Positions 41,777-51,043 of a stretch of DNA of 61,584 bases are shown in pieces (the stretch's first letter is position 1; every line of letters begins with the position of its first letter). The DNA is taken from positions 1 to 61,584 of the forward strand of contig CALVDG010000014.1 in NCBI GenBank assembly GCA_944326255.1, given 5' to 3'. The DNA comes from an uncultured Bacteroidales bacterium (GTDB lineage Bacteria > Bacteroidota > Bacteroidia > Bacteroidales > UBA932). Made by a program: the position numbers and the translations under genes. The notes under the pieces are model-generated. The model was not told where the DNA came from and ran no database searches. It saw nothing but the letters and a program-made list of their open reading frames with translations.

Positions 41777-41795
41777 AAAGATGATTTTAATTGTG

Positions 41796-41803
41796 CAAAG
41801 ATA
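41796..41803 (-). promoter_or_regulatory. -7 promoter element for the OmpA-family gene
   Basis: TATCTTTG on the minus strand, 19 bases before the ATG at 41776. Confidence 0.5.
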
Positions 41804-41907
41804 GTAAAAATATCGTTCGGATATGTTTCATTTGTATGACTTTGCTCTTGATTATTCAGACTGTCAAGGATGTGTCAACAAGATGCTGAAATTATTGAAA
41901 TTTTGTG

Positions 41908-41915
41908 TAATTTTG
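41908..41915 (+). promoter_or_regulatory. -7 promoter element for the polysaccharide locus
   Basis: TAATTTTG, a perfect match, 41 bases before the UpxY start at 41957. No inverted repeats typical of invertible capsule promoters are seen around it, so this promoter appears fixed in orientation. Confidence 0.55.
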
Positions 41916-41956
41916 TAAAATTAAAAAGGTGCTGTTGCCTTAAAACGGCGCGTATT

Positions 41957-42577
41957 ATGGATTGCGGAGCGATTGAACGCGTGGTTGAAGTTTGTGATAC
42001 TCAGGTTGTTGCATCGACGCTGAGGAGCCAGAATAATGCCGATGAGGCAAACAGGCCGGTGTGGTGGGCCATGAGCGCACCGTATCGCAGGGAATTGAGG
42101 GCAAAGACAGCGCTGGACGGGTTGGGTATAGAGAATTTCATCCCCATGCGCTATCAGGCTGTCAGGAAGAGGACGGGGACGATAGTCCGCGAGTTCCGGC
42201 CTGCAGTGCATAATCTGATATTTGTCCGTGGGACGAAGCAGTGTGTAAGTCAGGCAAAGCGTACTGTCTCCTGGCTGCAGTGGCTGACCAGACCTGAAAA
42301 CGGCAGGAATATACCGCTTACGGTGCCGGACTTGGATATGGAACGTTTTATCGCAGTAACCGGCACATGTAATGAGCACCTGATATATTTGAGGCCTGAT
42401 GAAGTGGATCTGCGCAAAGGTACGCCGGTCCGTATTTTGGGCGGACCGTTCAACGGTCTTGAAGGTACGTTCGTCAAAGTGAAAGGTTCCAGGAAAAAAC
42501 GGGTAGTGGTCATGCTCAAAGGAATCGTGGGTGTCGCAATGACGGAGATAACGCCGGACCTGCTGGAAATATTATAA
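41957..42577 (+). CDS. UpxY family transcription antiterminator (NusG paralogue)
   Basis: This 206-residue protein has a NusG N-terminal domain (WWAMSAPYRRELRAKTALDG, FIPMRYQAVRK, NLIFVRGT) and a C-terminal KOW domain (RILGGPFNGLEGTFVKVKG). UpxY proteins promote full transcription of the long surface-polysaccharide operon that they lead in Bacteroidota. The ATG at 41957 is used because the earlier ATG lies upstream of the promoter. The following export gene starts 17 bases downstream. No UpxZ-like trans inhibitor gene is visible beside it. Confidence 0.9.
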   Translation: MDCGAIERVVEVCDTQVVASTLRSQNNADEANRPVWWAMSAPYRRELRAKTALDGLGIENFIPMRYQAVRKRTGTIVREFRPAVHNLIFVRGTKQCVSQAKRTVSWLQWLTRPENGRNIPLTVPDLDMERFIAVTGTCNEHLIYLRPDEVDLRKGTPVRILGGPFNGLEGTFVKVKGSRKKRVVVMLKGIVGVAMTEITPDLLEIL

Positions 42578-42594
42578 TTGAAAATCAATAACCG

Positions 42595-43407
42595 ATGACA
42601 CATAGAACCATATTTACAATTCTTGCCGCAGCCATGACCGGCATTGCCATATTGGGCTCCTGCGCTGTGGCCAAACAAGTTCCGTATTTTCAGGACATTC
42701 TTTCAGACAGTACGCTGGCCATAATACCTGAGCCGGTGCCTATACGGCTGGAACCGGAAGACAAGATCTCAATCCTGGTCAACAGCCGTGACCCCCAGTT
42801 GATGATGCTTTTCAATCTGCCGGTGATCCAGAGATATGTCGGCAGTGACAATCCTTCATTGAGCAGTAACAGTTATCTGACCGGATACACGATAGACGGC
42901 GAGGGGAATATAGATTTCCCGGTGCTGGGCAAGATTCACTTGGCCGGCAAGACCAGAGAAGAGGCGGCTATATATATAAAGGAGCAGCTGGTCTCCAACA
43001 ACCTTATAAAGGACCCTGTGGTGACTATCGAGTACATGAATCTGACCGTATCGGTGCTCGGAGAGGTCAACAAACCCGGACGTTACAGCATAGACAAGGA
43101 CAGGGTCACTATCTTCGATGCACTCAGCATGGCCGGAGACCTGACCATATATGGTCTTAGAGAGCATGTTACGGTCATGCGCGAAGTGGATGGAGAACAG
43201 AAGATATATGAAGTGAATCTCACTTCGGCCCAGGAGGTATTCTCTTCTCCGGTATTTTATTTAAGGCAGAATGATTTCATCTATGTGGAACCTAATAAGA
43301 TGAGGGCCAATCAGGCAACGGTCAACGGCAACAGTTTCCTGTCTTCATCGTTCTGGGTGTCAGTGGCGTCTCTCCTGGTATCTCTCGGAGTGCTCATTTT
43401 TAATTAA
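42595..43407 (+). CDS. Polysaccharide export lipoprotein (Wza-like)
   Basis: This 270-residue protein has a lipoprotein signal (IAILGSCAVAK, cysteine near residue 23), the Poly_export domain (LEPEDKISILVNSRDPQ, TIDGEGNIDFPVLGKIHLAG) and an SLBB domain (VSVLGEVNKPGRYSI). A C-terminal hydrophobic helix (SSFWVSVASLLVSLGVLIF) matches the outer-membrane-spanning helix of Wza. It forms the outer-membrane exit for the polymer together with the Wzc-like kinase encoded next. Confidence 0.93.
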   Translation: MTHRTIFTILAAAMTGIAILGSCAVAKQVPYFQDILSDSTLAIIPEPVPIRLEPEDKISILVNSRDPQLMMLFNLPVIQRYVGSDNPSLSSNSYLTGYTIDGEGNIDFPVLGKIHLAGKTREEAAIYIKEQLVSNNLIKDPVVTIEYMNLTVSVLGEVNKPGRYSIDKDRVTIFDALSMAGDLTIYGLREHVTVMREVDGEQKIYEVNLTSAQEVFSSPVFYLRQNDFIYVEPNKMRANQATVNGNSFLSSSFWVSVASLLVSLGVLIFN

Positions 43408-43433
43408 CGAAAAAAAAGATTTGAACTGAATAT

Positions 43434-45851
43434 ATGAGTGAGAATCAGATAAATACAGTCTCCCGTCAGGAGGAGACTATCAATATAAAGGACCTGATAT
43501 TCCTTTATCTCTCAAAGTGGAGATGGTTTGTCCTGTCTCTGGCGGTGTGTCTGGGGGTGGCGGTACTGTATCTGCTCAGGACACCATCTGTATATACCCG
43601 TACCGCTACGTTGCTTATAGAGGACAACGATAAAGGAGGTTCCATCTCTCCTTCGGATATGGGATTTGCCGACATGGGTCTTTTCCAGAGCAATACCAAT
43701 GTCAACAACGAGATTATAGCCATGAGCTCTCCGGCTTTGATGCAGAACGTAGTGTCCCGGCTCCATCTGGATATGAACTATGCCCGTGAGGGACGTTTTC
43801 ACAATGAGGTGCTGTACGGTACGGCTTTGCCGGTAAGCGTCAGAATGGATGATTTGACGGAAAATCAGTCCGCTGCCCTGACTCTGCGCATATGTGCTGA
43901 CGGGACGCTGGAATTATATGATTTTGTCCTGGCAGGGGAAAAACTGAAACAAAATGAGAGACTCAAGGGGCAGATGCAGCAGGCCGTGCAGACTCCGATA
44001 GGCAATGTGACGGTGATTCCGACGGTGTTTTACGTTCCTGGAACGGCTCAGGAGATCTTTGTCTCAAAGAGTACCTTGTATGGTGCCGTAGCGTCTTATT
44101 CATCCAGACTTAAAGTCAGCCTGCTTCAGAAAGAGGCTACGGTTGTCAGTCTTTCTATAGAAGACGTGTCTGTAGAGAGGGCCAATGATGTGCTCAATAC
44201 TCTTATTTCCGCATACAACGAGAGCTGGGTGGAGTCAAAGAATCAGATAGCCGTAAGTACGTCCGCCTTTATTGATGACAGGCTGCGCGTCATAGAGCAG
44301 GAGCTTGGAACAGTGGAGGAGGATATCTCCTCATATAAGAGCAAGAATCTGATATCGGATCTTCAGGTGTCTTCTGACCTTTATATCCAGCAGAGCAGCG
44401 AGACTGAGGTGAAAATGCTGGAACTCAGTAACCGCATGTATATGGCCAAATACATCTCCGATTATCTGGCGAAAGAGGACCATGCTTTTGATCTTCTGCC
44501 GGCCGGTACCGGCATCGAGAGTTCCGGAATAGAGAATCAGATAGCGGAATACAACACTCTTCTTCTTCAGCGCAACAATCTGGTGGCGATCAGCTCCACT
44601 TCCAATCCGCTGGTGGTGGACTGGGATAAGAGCCTTACCTCCATGCGTGCAGCGATAGTCACTTCGCTTGACAACTATATAGTGATGCTTCAGACGCAGA
44701 TGAATACGCTCCGCCAACAGGAGAGTCAGGCTACAAGCCGTATCGCTGCGACTCCCGATCAGGCCAAGTACCTGTTGTCGGTAGAAAGGCAGCAGAAAGT
44801 CAAGGAGTCTCTCTACCTCTTCCTGTTGCAGAAGAGGGAGGAGAACGAGTTGTCACAGGCATTTACCGCATACAATACCAGGCTTATAACCCCTCCGACC
44901 GGCAGCACCAATCCGACATCTCCGGCAAAGATGCAGATCCTGCTGATCGCATTTGTTCTCGGTCTGGCTATTCCGATGGGCGTGTTCTTCATTATCATCA
45001 GCGGCAATACAAAGTTGCGCGGTAAGAAGGACCTTGACAATATGTCTGTGCCTTATATCGGCGAGATACCTATGTATGACGGGAAGAAGCGCTCTATCAA
45101 GCGGATCCTGCCGGATATAGCCCGGAGACGGGGTGGCAAGACTGAGGATGTCAGCATAGTCGTCAAGGAGGGAAACAGAGATGTGGTCAACGAGGCGTTC
45201 AGGGTCGTACGGACCAACCTGGAGTTTATGGCAGGAGCCTCGTTACATCACGTGTATATGACGACTTCGTTCAATCCAGGCAGCGGGAAGACATTCATAA
45301 CGGCCAATATGGCCATGTCTTTGGCGATAAGAGGCCGGAAAGTACTGGTGATTGACGGAGATCTCAGGAGGGCTACGGCCAGCAGACTGGTACAGTCTCC
45401 TTCAACAGGTCTGAGTGACTGGCTCGGGGAGCGTGAAACGGATATGGAGAAGATACTTATCCGGACAGACATTCATGAGAATCTGTGGATAATGCCTGTA
45501 GGAACCATTCCTCCCAATCCGACGGAATTACTTCAGAGCGGCAGGTTGAAGCAGTTGATAGATACGCTGAAGGACCGTTTTGACTGTATCTTCATAGACT
45601 GTCCTCCTATTAATATAGTGGCGGATACACAGATAATCAGTAAAGTTGCAGACAGGACAGTGTTTATAGTCAGAGCCGGACTGCTGGAGCGCAGTATGCT
45701 TTCCGAACTGGAGAATGATTTCCGTGACGGACGCTATCCTGCCATGTGCATGGTGCTCAACGGTACAGTGTCCAAAGGCGGACGCTACGGCTACAGATAC
45801 GGTTATCAGTACGGCTACAACTACGGTTACAGTTATTATCACCAGTCATAG
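43434..45851 (+). CDS. Polysaccharide co-polymerase and tyrosine autokinase (Wzc-like)
   Basis: This 805-residue inner-membrane protein has two transmembrane segments (about residues 30-48 and 500-520) around a large periplasmic domain with coiled coils, then a cytoplasmic BY-kinase domain: Walker A FNPGSGKTF (K619), VLVIDGDLRR and FIDCPP. The C-terminus is a tyrosine cluster (YGYRYGYQYGYNYGYSYY), the autophosphorylation tail. It controls polymer length and export with the Wza-like protein and is probably dephosphorylated by the CpsB-type enzyme encoded next. Confidence 0.95.
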   Translation: MSENQINTVSRQEETINIKDLIFLYLSKWRWFVLSLAVCLGVAVLYLLRTPSVYTRTATLLIEDNDKGGSISPSDMGFADMGLFQSNTNVNNEIIAMSSPALMQNVVSRLHLDMNYAREGRFHNEVLYGTALPVSVRMDDLTENQSAALTLRICADGTLELYDFVLAGEKLKQNERLKGQMQQAVQTPIGNVTVIPTVFYVPGTAQEIFVSKSTLYGAVASYSSRLKVSLLQKEATVVSLSIEDVSVERANDVLNTLISAYNESWVESKNQIAVSTSAFIDDRLRVIEQELGTVEEDISSYKSKNLISDLQVSSDLYIQQSSETEVKMLELSNRMYMAKYISDYLAKEDHAFDLLPAGTGIESSGIENQIAEYNTLLLQRNNLVAISSTSNPLVVDWDKSLTSMRAAIVTSLDNYIVMLQTQMNTLRQQESQATSRIAATPDQAKYLLSVERQQKVKESLYLFLLQKREENELSQAFTAYNTRLITPPTGSTNPTSPAKMQILLIAFVLGLAIPMGVFFIIISGNTKLRGKKDLDNMSVPYIGEIPMYDGKKRSIKRILPDIARRRGGKTEDVSIVVKEGNRDVVNEAFRVVRTNLEFMAGASLHHVYMTTSFNPGSGKTFITANMAMSLAIRGRKVLVIDGDLRRATASRLVQSPSTGLSDWLGERETDMEKILIRTDIHENLWIMPVGTIPPNPTELLQSGRLKQLIDTLKDRFDCIFIDCPPINIVADTQIISKVADRTVFIVRAGLLERSMLSELENDFRDGRYPAMCMVLNGTVSKGGRYGYRYGYQYGYNYGYSYYHQS

Positions 45852-45869
45852 TTCTTGCTCGATAGGCGG

Positions 45870-46592
45870 ATGTTTTGCTTTTTTAAAAACCATACGATAG
45901 GGGAGACAGGTATTCTCAACGGCCTTACCGACTGGCACAGTCATATCCTGCCCGGGGTGGATGACGGTTTCAGGAGCATGAAGGACAGCCTGGAGGCACT
46001 CAGCCGCTACGAGTCACTTGGCATATCGGAGGTATGGCTTACGCCGCATGTCATGGAGGATGTCCCAAATGCTACAGAAGTCTTGAAGAACCGTTTCTCA
46101 GAACTGTGTGATGCATATAAGGGGGCTTTGCGCCTGCATTTGGCCGCTGAGTATATGATGGACAGTCTGTTTGAGCGCAGACTGAGGGACAGGGATCTGC
46201 TTCCTCTTGGAACCGGAGGAAAGCATCTGTTGGTAGAAACTTCGTATTTCAATCCTCCCGCAGGTCTTGTAGAGATACTTAAGAGTATTAAGGCTGCCGG
46301 CTATTTCCCCGTGCTGGCTCATCCGGAGAGGTATATGTACATGGACATGGAGGACTATTCGGCCCTGACGGACAGCGGAGTACGGTTGCAGCTCAATCTG
46401 TGCTCCCTGGCAGGGATGTACGGAAAGGAGGTGCAGGACAAGGCTTTCCGGCTGCTGAGAAAAGGATATTTCAGCATTGCCGGTACGGATTTGCACCGTC
46501 TTCCGCAACTGGAGTCCCTGACAAAGACCAGGTGTCTCCCGGGCAATATATTTAAAAACTTATCCAAAACAGACTTATTGACAACTATCTGA
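45870..46592 (+). CDS. CpsB/CapC-type tyrosine-protein phosphatase (PHP family)
   Basis: This 240-residue protein is a PHP-type manganese-dependent phosphatase. DWHSHILPGVDDG from residue 21 gives the metal-binding histidines and aspartates; WLTPHVMED, LAHPERYMYM and AGTDLHRLP are the later metal-site motifs. Such enzymes remove phosphate from the tyrosine tail of the cognate autokinase, whose gene ends 18 bases upstream. The ATG at 45870 is used; a TTG at 45855 is possible. It ends 2 bases before the dehydratase gene. Confidence 0.93.
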   Translation: MFCFFKNHTIGETGILNGLTDWHSHILPGVDDGFRSMKDSLEALSRYESLGISEVWLTPHVMEDVPNATEVLKNRFSELCDAYKGALRLHLAAEYMMDSLFERRLRDRDLLPLGTGGKHLLVETSYFNPPAGLVEILKSIKAAGYFPVLAHPERYMYMDMEDYSALTDSGVRLQLNLCSLAGMYGKEVQDKAFRLLRKGYFSIAGTDLHRLPQLESLTKTRCLPGNIFKNLSKTDLLTTI

Positions 46593-46594
46593 CT

Positions 46595-48556
46595 ATGCAT
46601 AGACTTATTGAAAAATTTCATCTGGACCGATTTCTCAGTGCCAGGGCAGTGCTGCTGCTGGATACTGCAGTGTCGGTTATAGTCTCGGCACTGGTGCTGT
46701 TCCTATCTGGAATCTTATTTGCAGGAGACGTATTGAACCGCCCTACGCAACTATGCTGGATATGCGGCTCGTTTGTATTTTCCGTGGTGTCGTTCCTGCT
46801 GTTCAGGACGCATAGACTGATTATACGCCACTCATCCCTGCGCGAGATAGGAATGCTCGGCCTCGCAGTCATATTGAAAGGTGTGCTCCTGACATTGATG
46901 GTCTGGGCTCTGCCTTTTACCGATCTAGGCAGTACACGCATAAAGGTCGTCCTGATCCTGGATGTTCTGGGTACCGTGTTTGTACTGCTGACTGTGAGAG
47001 TCGTCATGCTCTACGTCTACGATGCGCTCAAGCGACGCAGTCTCAGTTACAAACCCCGTAAGAGAGTCCTCATCTACGGCATTGACGAGAAGTCCGTGGC
47101 CCTGGTTACCAGACTGCTCAATTCCCCGCATTACAGAGTTGTGGGCTTCCTGACATACGGATCAGTCCCTGAAGAGCACAGAGTGGCCGGCCTGAGAGTA
47201 TTCTACTTCAAGGATGAGAAAAGTGTAGTGTACTTGCGCGAGAATGTGGGGATGGAGGCTGTCCTCTTCGCGCGGAACTCCGATGCCCGCAACGAGCAGG
47301 CGAGGCTGGTCAAGTACTGTGTAGGCAATAAGGTACGCGTGCTCATCTCGCCCGAGATAGACGAGGTGGTGGACGGGAAGGTGATGAACAGTCCGGTCCG
47401 CAAGATAAGGATAGAGGACCTGCTCGGCCGTGATGAGATACGTATATCCATGGATGAGATCATGGCCGACTTCAAGGGAAAGACAGTCATGGTGACGGGA
47501 GCGGCAGGATCTATCGGCAGCGAGCTGTGCCGTCAGCTGGCTACGTTCGGCATCTCCAAACTGGTGCTGTATGACAACTCAGAGACCCCGATGCACACCC
47601 TCCGTCTGGAACTGGAGGAGAGGTTCCCCGAACTGAAGTTTGTACCTATAATAGGAGATGTGCGCCTGCCGCAGAGACTTGACTATGCATTCAGAAGCCA
47701 CCATCCCCAGGTGGTCTTTCACGCGGCGGCCTACAAACATGTGCCCCTGATGGAGGAGAACCCCTGCGAGGCCATCTACACCAACGTCATCGGCTCAAGA
47801 TACGTGGCGGACATGTGCATCAAGTATGATGTGGAGAAGATGGTGATGATATCCACCGACAAGGCGGTCAATCCGACCAACATCATGGGCTGCACCAAGC
47901 GTCTGGCAGAGATCTACGTGCAGTCCCTCGGTCTGGCCATCGAGCAGGGCAAGGTGTCAGGCAAGACAAGGTTCGTTACGACCAGGTTCGGCAATGTGCT
48001 GGGCTCAAACGGCTCTGTAATACCTCGCTTCAGGGAGCAGATATCCAAGGGCGGTCCCGTTACGGTCACGCATCCGGATATCACGAGATTCTTCATGACT
48101 ATTCCTGAAGCCTGCCGTCTTGTGATGGAGGCGGCGACGATGAGTACCGGCAACCAGATATTTGTATTTGATATGGGTAAGTCTGTCAAGATAGATACCC
48201 TGGCCCGCAGAATGATTGAGCTGGCAGGTTTAGAGCCAGACAAGGATATCAAAATTGAGTACACAGGTCTGAGACCGGGTGAGAAACTGTACGAGGAAGT
48301 TCTCTCCGACAAGGAGAACACCATACCCACGTCCCACGAGCGCATACTCATCGCGAAGGTGCGCGAGTACGACTACACCTCGGCGTGCGGAGTTGCCGAC
48401 CGCCTCCTCGTCCTGTCGCAGGAGGTGGACATCCCCTCGGCCGTGCTGCTGATGAAGCGGACCGTCCCCGAGTTCAAGTCCCGCAACTCCCCCTACGAGC
48501 AGTACGACCTCCAGGTCGAGCGGGAGCAGCAGTCAACCGCGCAGCAGACCGCCTGA
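46595..48556 (+). CDS. Polysaccharide biosynthesis nucleoside-diphosphate-sugar dehydratase (WbpM/CapD-like)
   Basis: This 653-residue protein has four N-terminal transmembrane segments (to about residue 145), a first CoA-binding-like Rossmann region, then the SDR catalytic domain with VTGAAGSIGSELCRQLA (glycines from residue 302), AAYKHVPLMEENP and STDKAVNPTN. WbpM/PglF-type enzymes convert UDP-GlcNAc to UDP-4-keto-6-deoxy-GlcNAc at the membrane. That would supply 6-deoxy amino sugars such as the FucNAc pathway or a priming sugar. It closely follows the phosphatase gene. The first copy of the GNAT cassette begins just after its end. Confidence 0.92.
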   Translation: MHRLIEKFHLDRFLSARAVLLLDTAVSVIVSALVLFLSGILFAGDVLNRPTQLCWICGSFVFSVVSFLLFRTHRLIIRHSSLREIGMLGLAVILKGVLLTLMVWALPFTDLGSTRIKVVLILDVLGTVFVLLTVRVVMLYVYDALKRRSLSYKPRKRVLIYGIDEKSVALVTRLLNSPHYRVVGFLTYGSVPEEHRVAGLRVFYFKDEKSVVYLRENVGMEAVLFARNSDARNEQARLVKYCVGNKVRVLISPEIDEVVDGKVMNSPVRKIRIEDLLGRDEIRISMDEIMADFKGKTVMVTGAAGSIGSELCRQLATFGISKLVLYDNSETPMHTLRLELEERFPELKFVPIIGDVRLPQRLDYAFRSHHPQVVFHAAAYKHVPLMEENPCEAIYTNVIGSRYVADMCIKYDVEKMVMISTDKAVNPTNIMGCTKRLAEIYVQSLGLAIEQGKVSGKTRFVTTRFGNVLGSNGSVIPRFREQISKGGPVTVTHPDITRFFMTIPEACRLVMEAATMSTGNQIFVFDMGKSVKIDTLARRMIELAGLEPDKDIKIEYTGLRPGEKLYEEVLSDKENTIPTSHERILIAKVREYDYTSACGVADRLLVLSQEVDIPSAVLLMKRTVPEFKSRNSPYEQYDLQVEREQQSTAQQTA

Positions 48557-48573
48557 CCCGCGGATTTTTACGG

Positions 48574-48612
48574 AAGTGGTTTTTTCTTCCGCCCCGAATG
48601 ACTTACCTTTGC
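48574..48612 (+). promoter_or_regulatory. Promoter of GNAT cassette copy 1
   Basis: A T-run at 48580-48585 and a perfect -7 box TACCTTTG at 48604-48611 precede the small gene. This 39-base block is almost identical to the one at 50778-50816 before cassette copy 2, so the promoter belongs to the duplicated unit. Confidence 0.7.
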
Positions 48613-48637
48613 GGGTGAATATTAAATGACAACTGGT

Positions 48638-48835
48638 ATGAATGTAGAGTTTAAAAGCGGGCCGATCTTGACCGGTGAGTCAGCGCGGTGCTTTCTGGAA
48701 GAGAAAGCCAGAGTGGACAGCCTCCCTTACAGGAGACTGCCGGAGGGTTTCTTCGACGAGTTTGACAGATTCATGGAACGTTCTGAGAGATACTGGAGGG
48801 AGCATGAGGCGGGAGAGATTCAAACTGGCAGATAG
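48638..48835 (+). CDS. Small partner protein of the GNAT cassette (copy 1), putative antitoxin
   Basis: This 65-residue protein is acidic and helical in its second half (MERSERYWREHEAGE) after a conserved start with EFKSGPILTGESAR and LPEGF. It is clearly related to the 64-residue protein at 50849, with which it shares about half of its residues. It overlaps the GNAT gene by 32 bases, as antitoxin genes often do. I do not recognise it as ribbon-helix-helix, DUF1778 or another known antitoxin class. The antitoxin role is inferred from position, size and the duplicated pair. The ATG at 48638 matches the start of copy 2. Confidence 0.68.
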   Translation: MNVEFKSGPILTGESARCFLEEKARVDSLPYRRLPEGFFDEFDRFMERSERYWREHEAGEIQTGR

Positions 48836-49415
48836 AGCCGTATTTACAAGACTGAGTTCCCTGAGGAATCTGGATAAATTCTCATGCGGAGACGAATATA
48901 TAGACGCATTTTTCAAGGATGAAGCGGTAAAGTACGAGGAAGAACTGCTTGCAAAATCATATGCATTCTGCGACGTGGAGAACGACAATGCCATAATCTG
49001 CATGTTCTCAGTGTCGTGCGACGGTATCCATACGGCACTTCTTCCAAGTTCGATAAAGAATAAAATACAGCGTGCAATACCCAATGCAAAACGGATGAGA
49101 CGTTATCCGGCGATACTGATAGGCCGTATAGGCGTCAGCAGTCAATACCGCCGGATGGGCGTGGGATCACAGGTCCTCACTTATATTAAGAAATGGTTCC
49201 TGCATCCGATGTCCAAATGCGCATGCAGATATCTGATAGTTGACGCAGTGAATGACGAAGATGTCATGACCTACTATGAGGCAAATGGTTTCAGGCTCTT
49301 ATATCTGGACGAGCAGGCAGAACGCACCGCATTCTCCATCAGCGGAGACGAGCCGCTCAGAACCCGCATGATGTACTGTGACCTGAGGCTCTGGCTTCTT
49401 CAGCAGAGCGTCTGA
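48804..49415 (+). CDS. GNAT acetyltransferase, TacT/AtaT-like (cassette copy 1)
   Basis: This 203-residue protein has the opening FSCGDEYIDAFFKDEA (F26-S27-C28-G29), which matches the FxCG...L..F pattern of GNAT toxins that acetylate aminoacyl-tRNA. The acetyl-CoA binding motif QYRRMGVGS lies at 114-122, and YYEANGF follows later. The start at 48804 overlaps the small gene by 32 bases; a longer frame from 48675 reads through that gene and is rejected. It may be a toxin, or a sugar or protein acetyltransferase of the polysaccharide locus. The toxin idea is favoured by the FxCG block and the coupled small gene. Confidence 0.8.
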   Translation: MRRERFKLADRAVFTRLSSLRNLDKFSCGDEYIDAFFKDEAVKYEEELLAKSYAFCDVENDNAIICMFSVSCDGIHTALLPSSIKNKIQRAIPNAKRMRRYPAILIGRIGVSSQYRRMGVGSQVLTYIKKWFLHPMSKCACRYLIVDAVNDEDVMTYYEANGFRLLYLDEQAERTAFSISGDEPLRTRMMYCDLRLWLLQQSV

Positions 49416-49449
49416 CCCAAGTCTAAGACATTAAACACACTATACAACG

Positions 49450-50760
49450 ATGAAAGATTACAGAATCGCGGTGGCCGGTACGGGCTACGTGGGACTGAGC
49501 ATAGCCACGCTGCTGTCCCAGCACCATCATGTGACCGCTGTGGACGTCATCCCCGAGAAGGTGGAGATGCTCTCCCGCCGGCAGTCGCCCATCCAGGACG
49601 AGTACATAGAGAGGTATCTTGCCGAGAAGCCGCTGGACCTCACGGCCACCCTTGACGGACGCAGGGCATACGCCGACGCGGACTACGTGGTCATCGCGGC
49701 CCCGACCAACTACGATCCGGTCAGGAACCACTTCGACACCAGCCACGTGGAGGAGGTGATCGACCTGGTGCTGGAGGTCAACCCGGACGCAGTGATGGTC
49801 ATCAAGTCCACCATCCCGGTGGGCTACTGCCGCAGCCTGTATGTCAGGTACTGGAAGCAGGGAGTCAGGAAACTCAACCTGCTCTTCGCCCCCGAGTTCC
49901 TTCGCGAGAGCAAGGCCCTGTACGACAATCTGTACCCGAGCCGCATAATCGTCGGAATACCTAATCTGATAGATAATCCCGAATTCAAGGAAGAAAACGA
50001 TGCCATCACCGCTATTGCCGACATCCCGTTACTGGAGAGTGCCGCACATGAGTTTGCCGGCCTGCTGCAGGAGGGTGCCATAGAGCAGGACATCCCGACG
50101 CTGTACATGGGCCTGAAGGATGCCGAGGCCGTCAAGCTCTTCGCCAATACATACCTCGCACTCAGGGTGAGCTACTTCAACGAGCTTGACACCTACGCGG
50201 AGGTCAAGGGCCTGGACTCCGCGGCCATCATCCGGGGCGTGGGCCTTGACCCGAGGATCGGCACGCACTACAACAACCCGTCGTTCGGCTACGGGGGCTA
50301 CTGCCTTCCGAAGGACACCAAGCAGCTCCTGGCGAACTACGAGGACGTGCCGCAGAACATGATGACGGCGATCGTGGAGAGCAACCGCACGAGGAAGGAC
50401 TTCATCGCCGGGCAGGTCCTGAAAATGGCCGGAGCGCACGAGTACGACGGGCAGTGGGACCCGACGAGGGAGCACGAGACCGTCATCGGCGTGTACCGCC
50501 TGACGATGAAGACCGGCAGTGACAACTTCCGCCAGAGCAGCATCCAGGGCGTGATGAAGCGGATAAAGGCCAAGGGCGCGACGCTGATCATCTACGAGCC
50601 CACGCTGGAGGACGGCAGCACGTTCTTCGGGAGCGTGGTGGTCAACGACCTCGCGGAGTTCAAGCGGCGCTCGCAGGCCATCATCGCCAACCGCTACGAC
50701 CCATGCCTGGACGACGTGAGGACCAAGGTCTACACCCGCGACATCTTCCACCGGGACTGA
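49450..50760 (+). CDS. UDP-glucose/UDP-sugar 6-dehydrogenase
   Basis: This 436-residue enzyme belongs to the UDP-glucose/GDP-mannose dehydrogenase family and oxidises a UDP-sugar to the uronic acid. [18 protein letters not shown] is the NAD-binding fold, [10 protein letters not shown] and [15 protein letters not shown] are family blocks, and [10 protein letters not shown] carries the catalytic cysteine C285. It resembles the Ugd group most, but UDP-HexNAc dehydrogenases are close relatives. It is flanked on both sides by copies of the GNAT cassette, which suggests that the segment moved or duplicated as a unit. The codon composition is distinctly GC-rich. Confidence 0.9.
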   Translation: MKDYRIAVAGTGYVGLSIATLLSQHHHVTAVDVIPEKVEMLSRRQSPIQDEYIERYLAEKPLDLTATLDGRRAYADADYVVIAAPTNYDPVRNHFDTSHVEEVIDLVLEVNPDAVMVIKSTIPVGYCRSLYVRYWKQGVRKLNLLFAPEFLRESKALYDNLYPSRIIVGIPNLIDNPEFKEENDAITAIADIPLLESAAHEFAGLLQEGAIEQDIPTLYMGLKDAEAVKLFANTYLALRVSYFNELDTYAEVKGLDSAAIIRGVGLDPRIGTHYNNPSFGYGGYCLPKDTKQLLANYEDVPQNMMTAIVESNRTRKDFIAGQVLKMAGAHEYDGQWDPTREHETVIGVYRLTMKTGSDNFRQSSIQGVMKRIKAKGATLIIYEPTLEDGSTFFGSVVVNDLAEFKRRSQAIIANRYDPCLDDVRTKVYTRDIFHRD

Positions 50761-50777
50761 TGGAAAAGTTTTGTCAA

Positions 50778-50816
50778 AAGTGGTTTTTTATTCCGCCACG
50801 AATGACTTACCTTTGC
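50778..50816 (+). promoter_or_regulatory. Promoter of GNAT cassette copy 2
   Basis: The block matches that at 48574-48612 with only a few changes, including the T-run and the -7 box TACCTTTG at 50808-50815. Confidence 0.7.
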
Positions 50817-50848
50817 AGAAAAATTAAATACTAAAAACACGAACTGTT

Positions 50849-51043
50849 ATGGCCATAGAATTTAAGAGCGGGCCGGTGCTGACAGGGGAATCGGCCAGAA
50901 AGTTCCAAGAAAGACTCGAGATGGTGGACAGACTTCCGGAGAAAGAACTGCCGGAAGGTTTCTATCAAGATTTAGAGGAATGTATTGAAAGGTCAAGAAA
51001 ATTTGTGAGGGAGCATGAGGCGTTGGGATTTCTAGCTGTCTGA
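50849..51043 (+). CDS. Small partner protein of the GNAT cassette (copy 2), intact
   Basis: This 64-residue protein is the paralogue of the one at 48638: EFKSGPVLTGESAR, VDRLPEKELPEGF and REHEA are shared. The reading frame and promoter are intact. The GNAT gene that should follow is broken, so this is an orphan partner gene. An intact small gene beside a dead acetyltransferase is the pattern expected when an antitoxin outlives its toxin; that reading is inference. Confidence 0.68.
   Translation: MAIEFKSGPVLTGESARKFQERLEMVDRLPEKELPEGFYQDLEECIERSRKFVREHEALGFLAV

Noticed and set aside
41870..42000. Invertible promoter before UpxY
   Set aside because: Many Bacteroidota capsule loci have promoters between inverted repeats recognised by an invertase. 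I searched by eye for matching arms on both sides of the -7 box and found none, and no invertase gene is nearby.
45782..45840. Repetitive tyrosine-coding tract at the end of the Wzc-like gene
   Set aside because: It is the normal tyrosine-rich autophosphorylation tail of this kinase family, and the DNA repeat is imperfect, so slippage-based phase variation is not suggested.
48675..48803. Longer N-terminus for the GNAT protein
   Set aside because: These codons lie within the small partner gene in another frame. Copy 2 shows that the small gene is conserved and the upstream GNAT frame is not, so the start is 48804.
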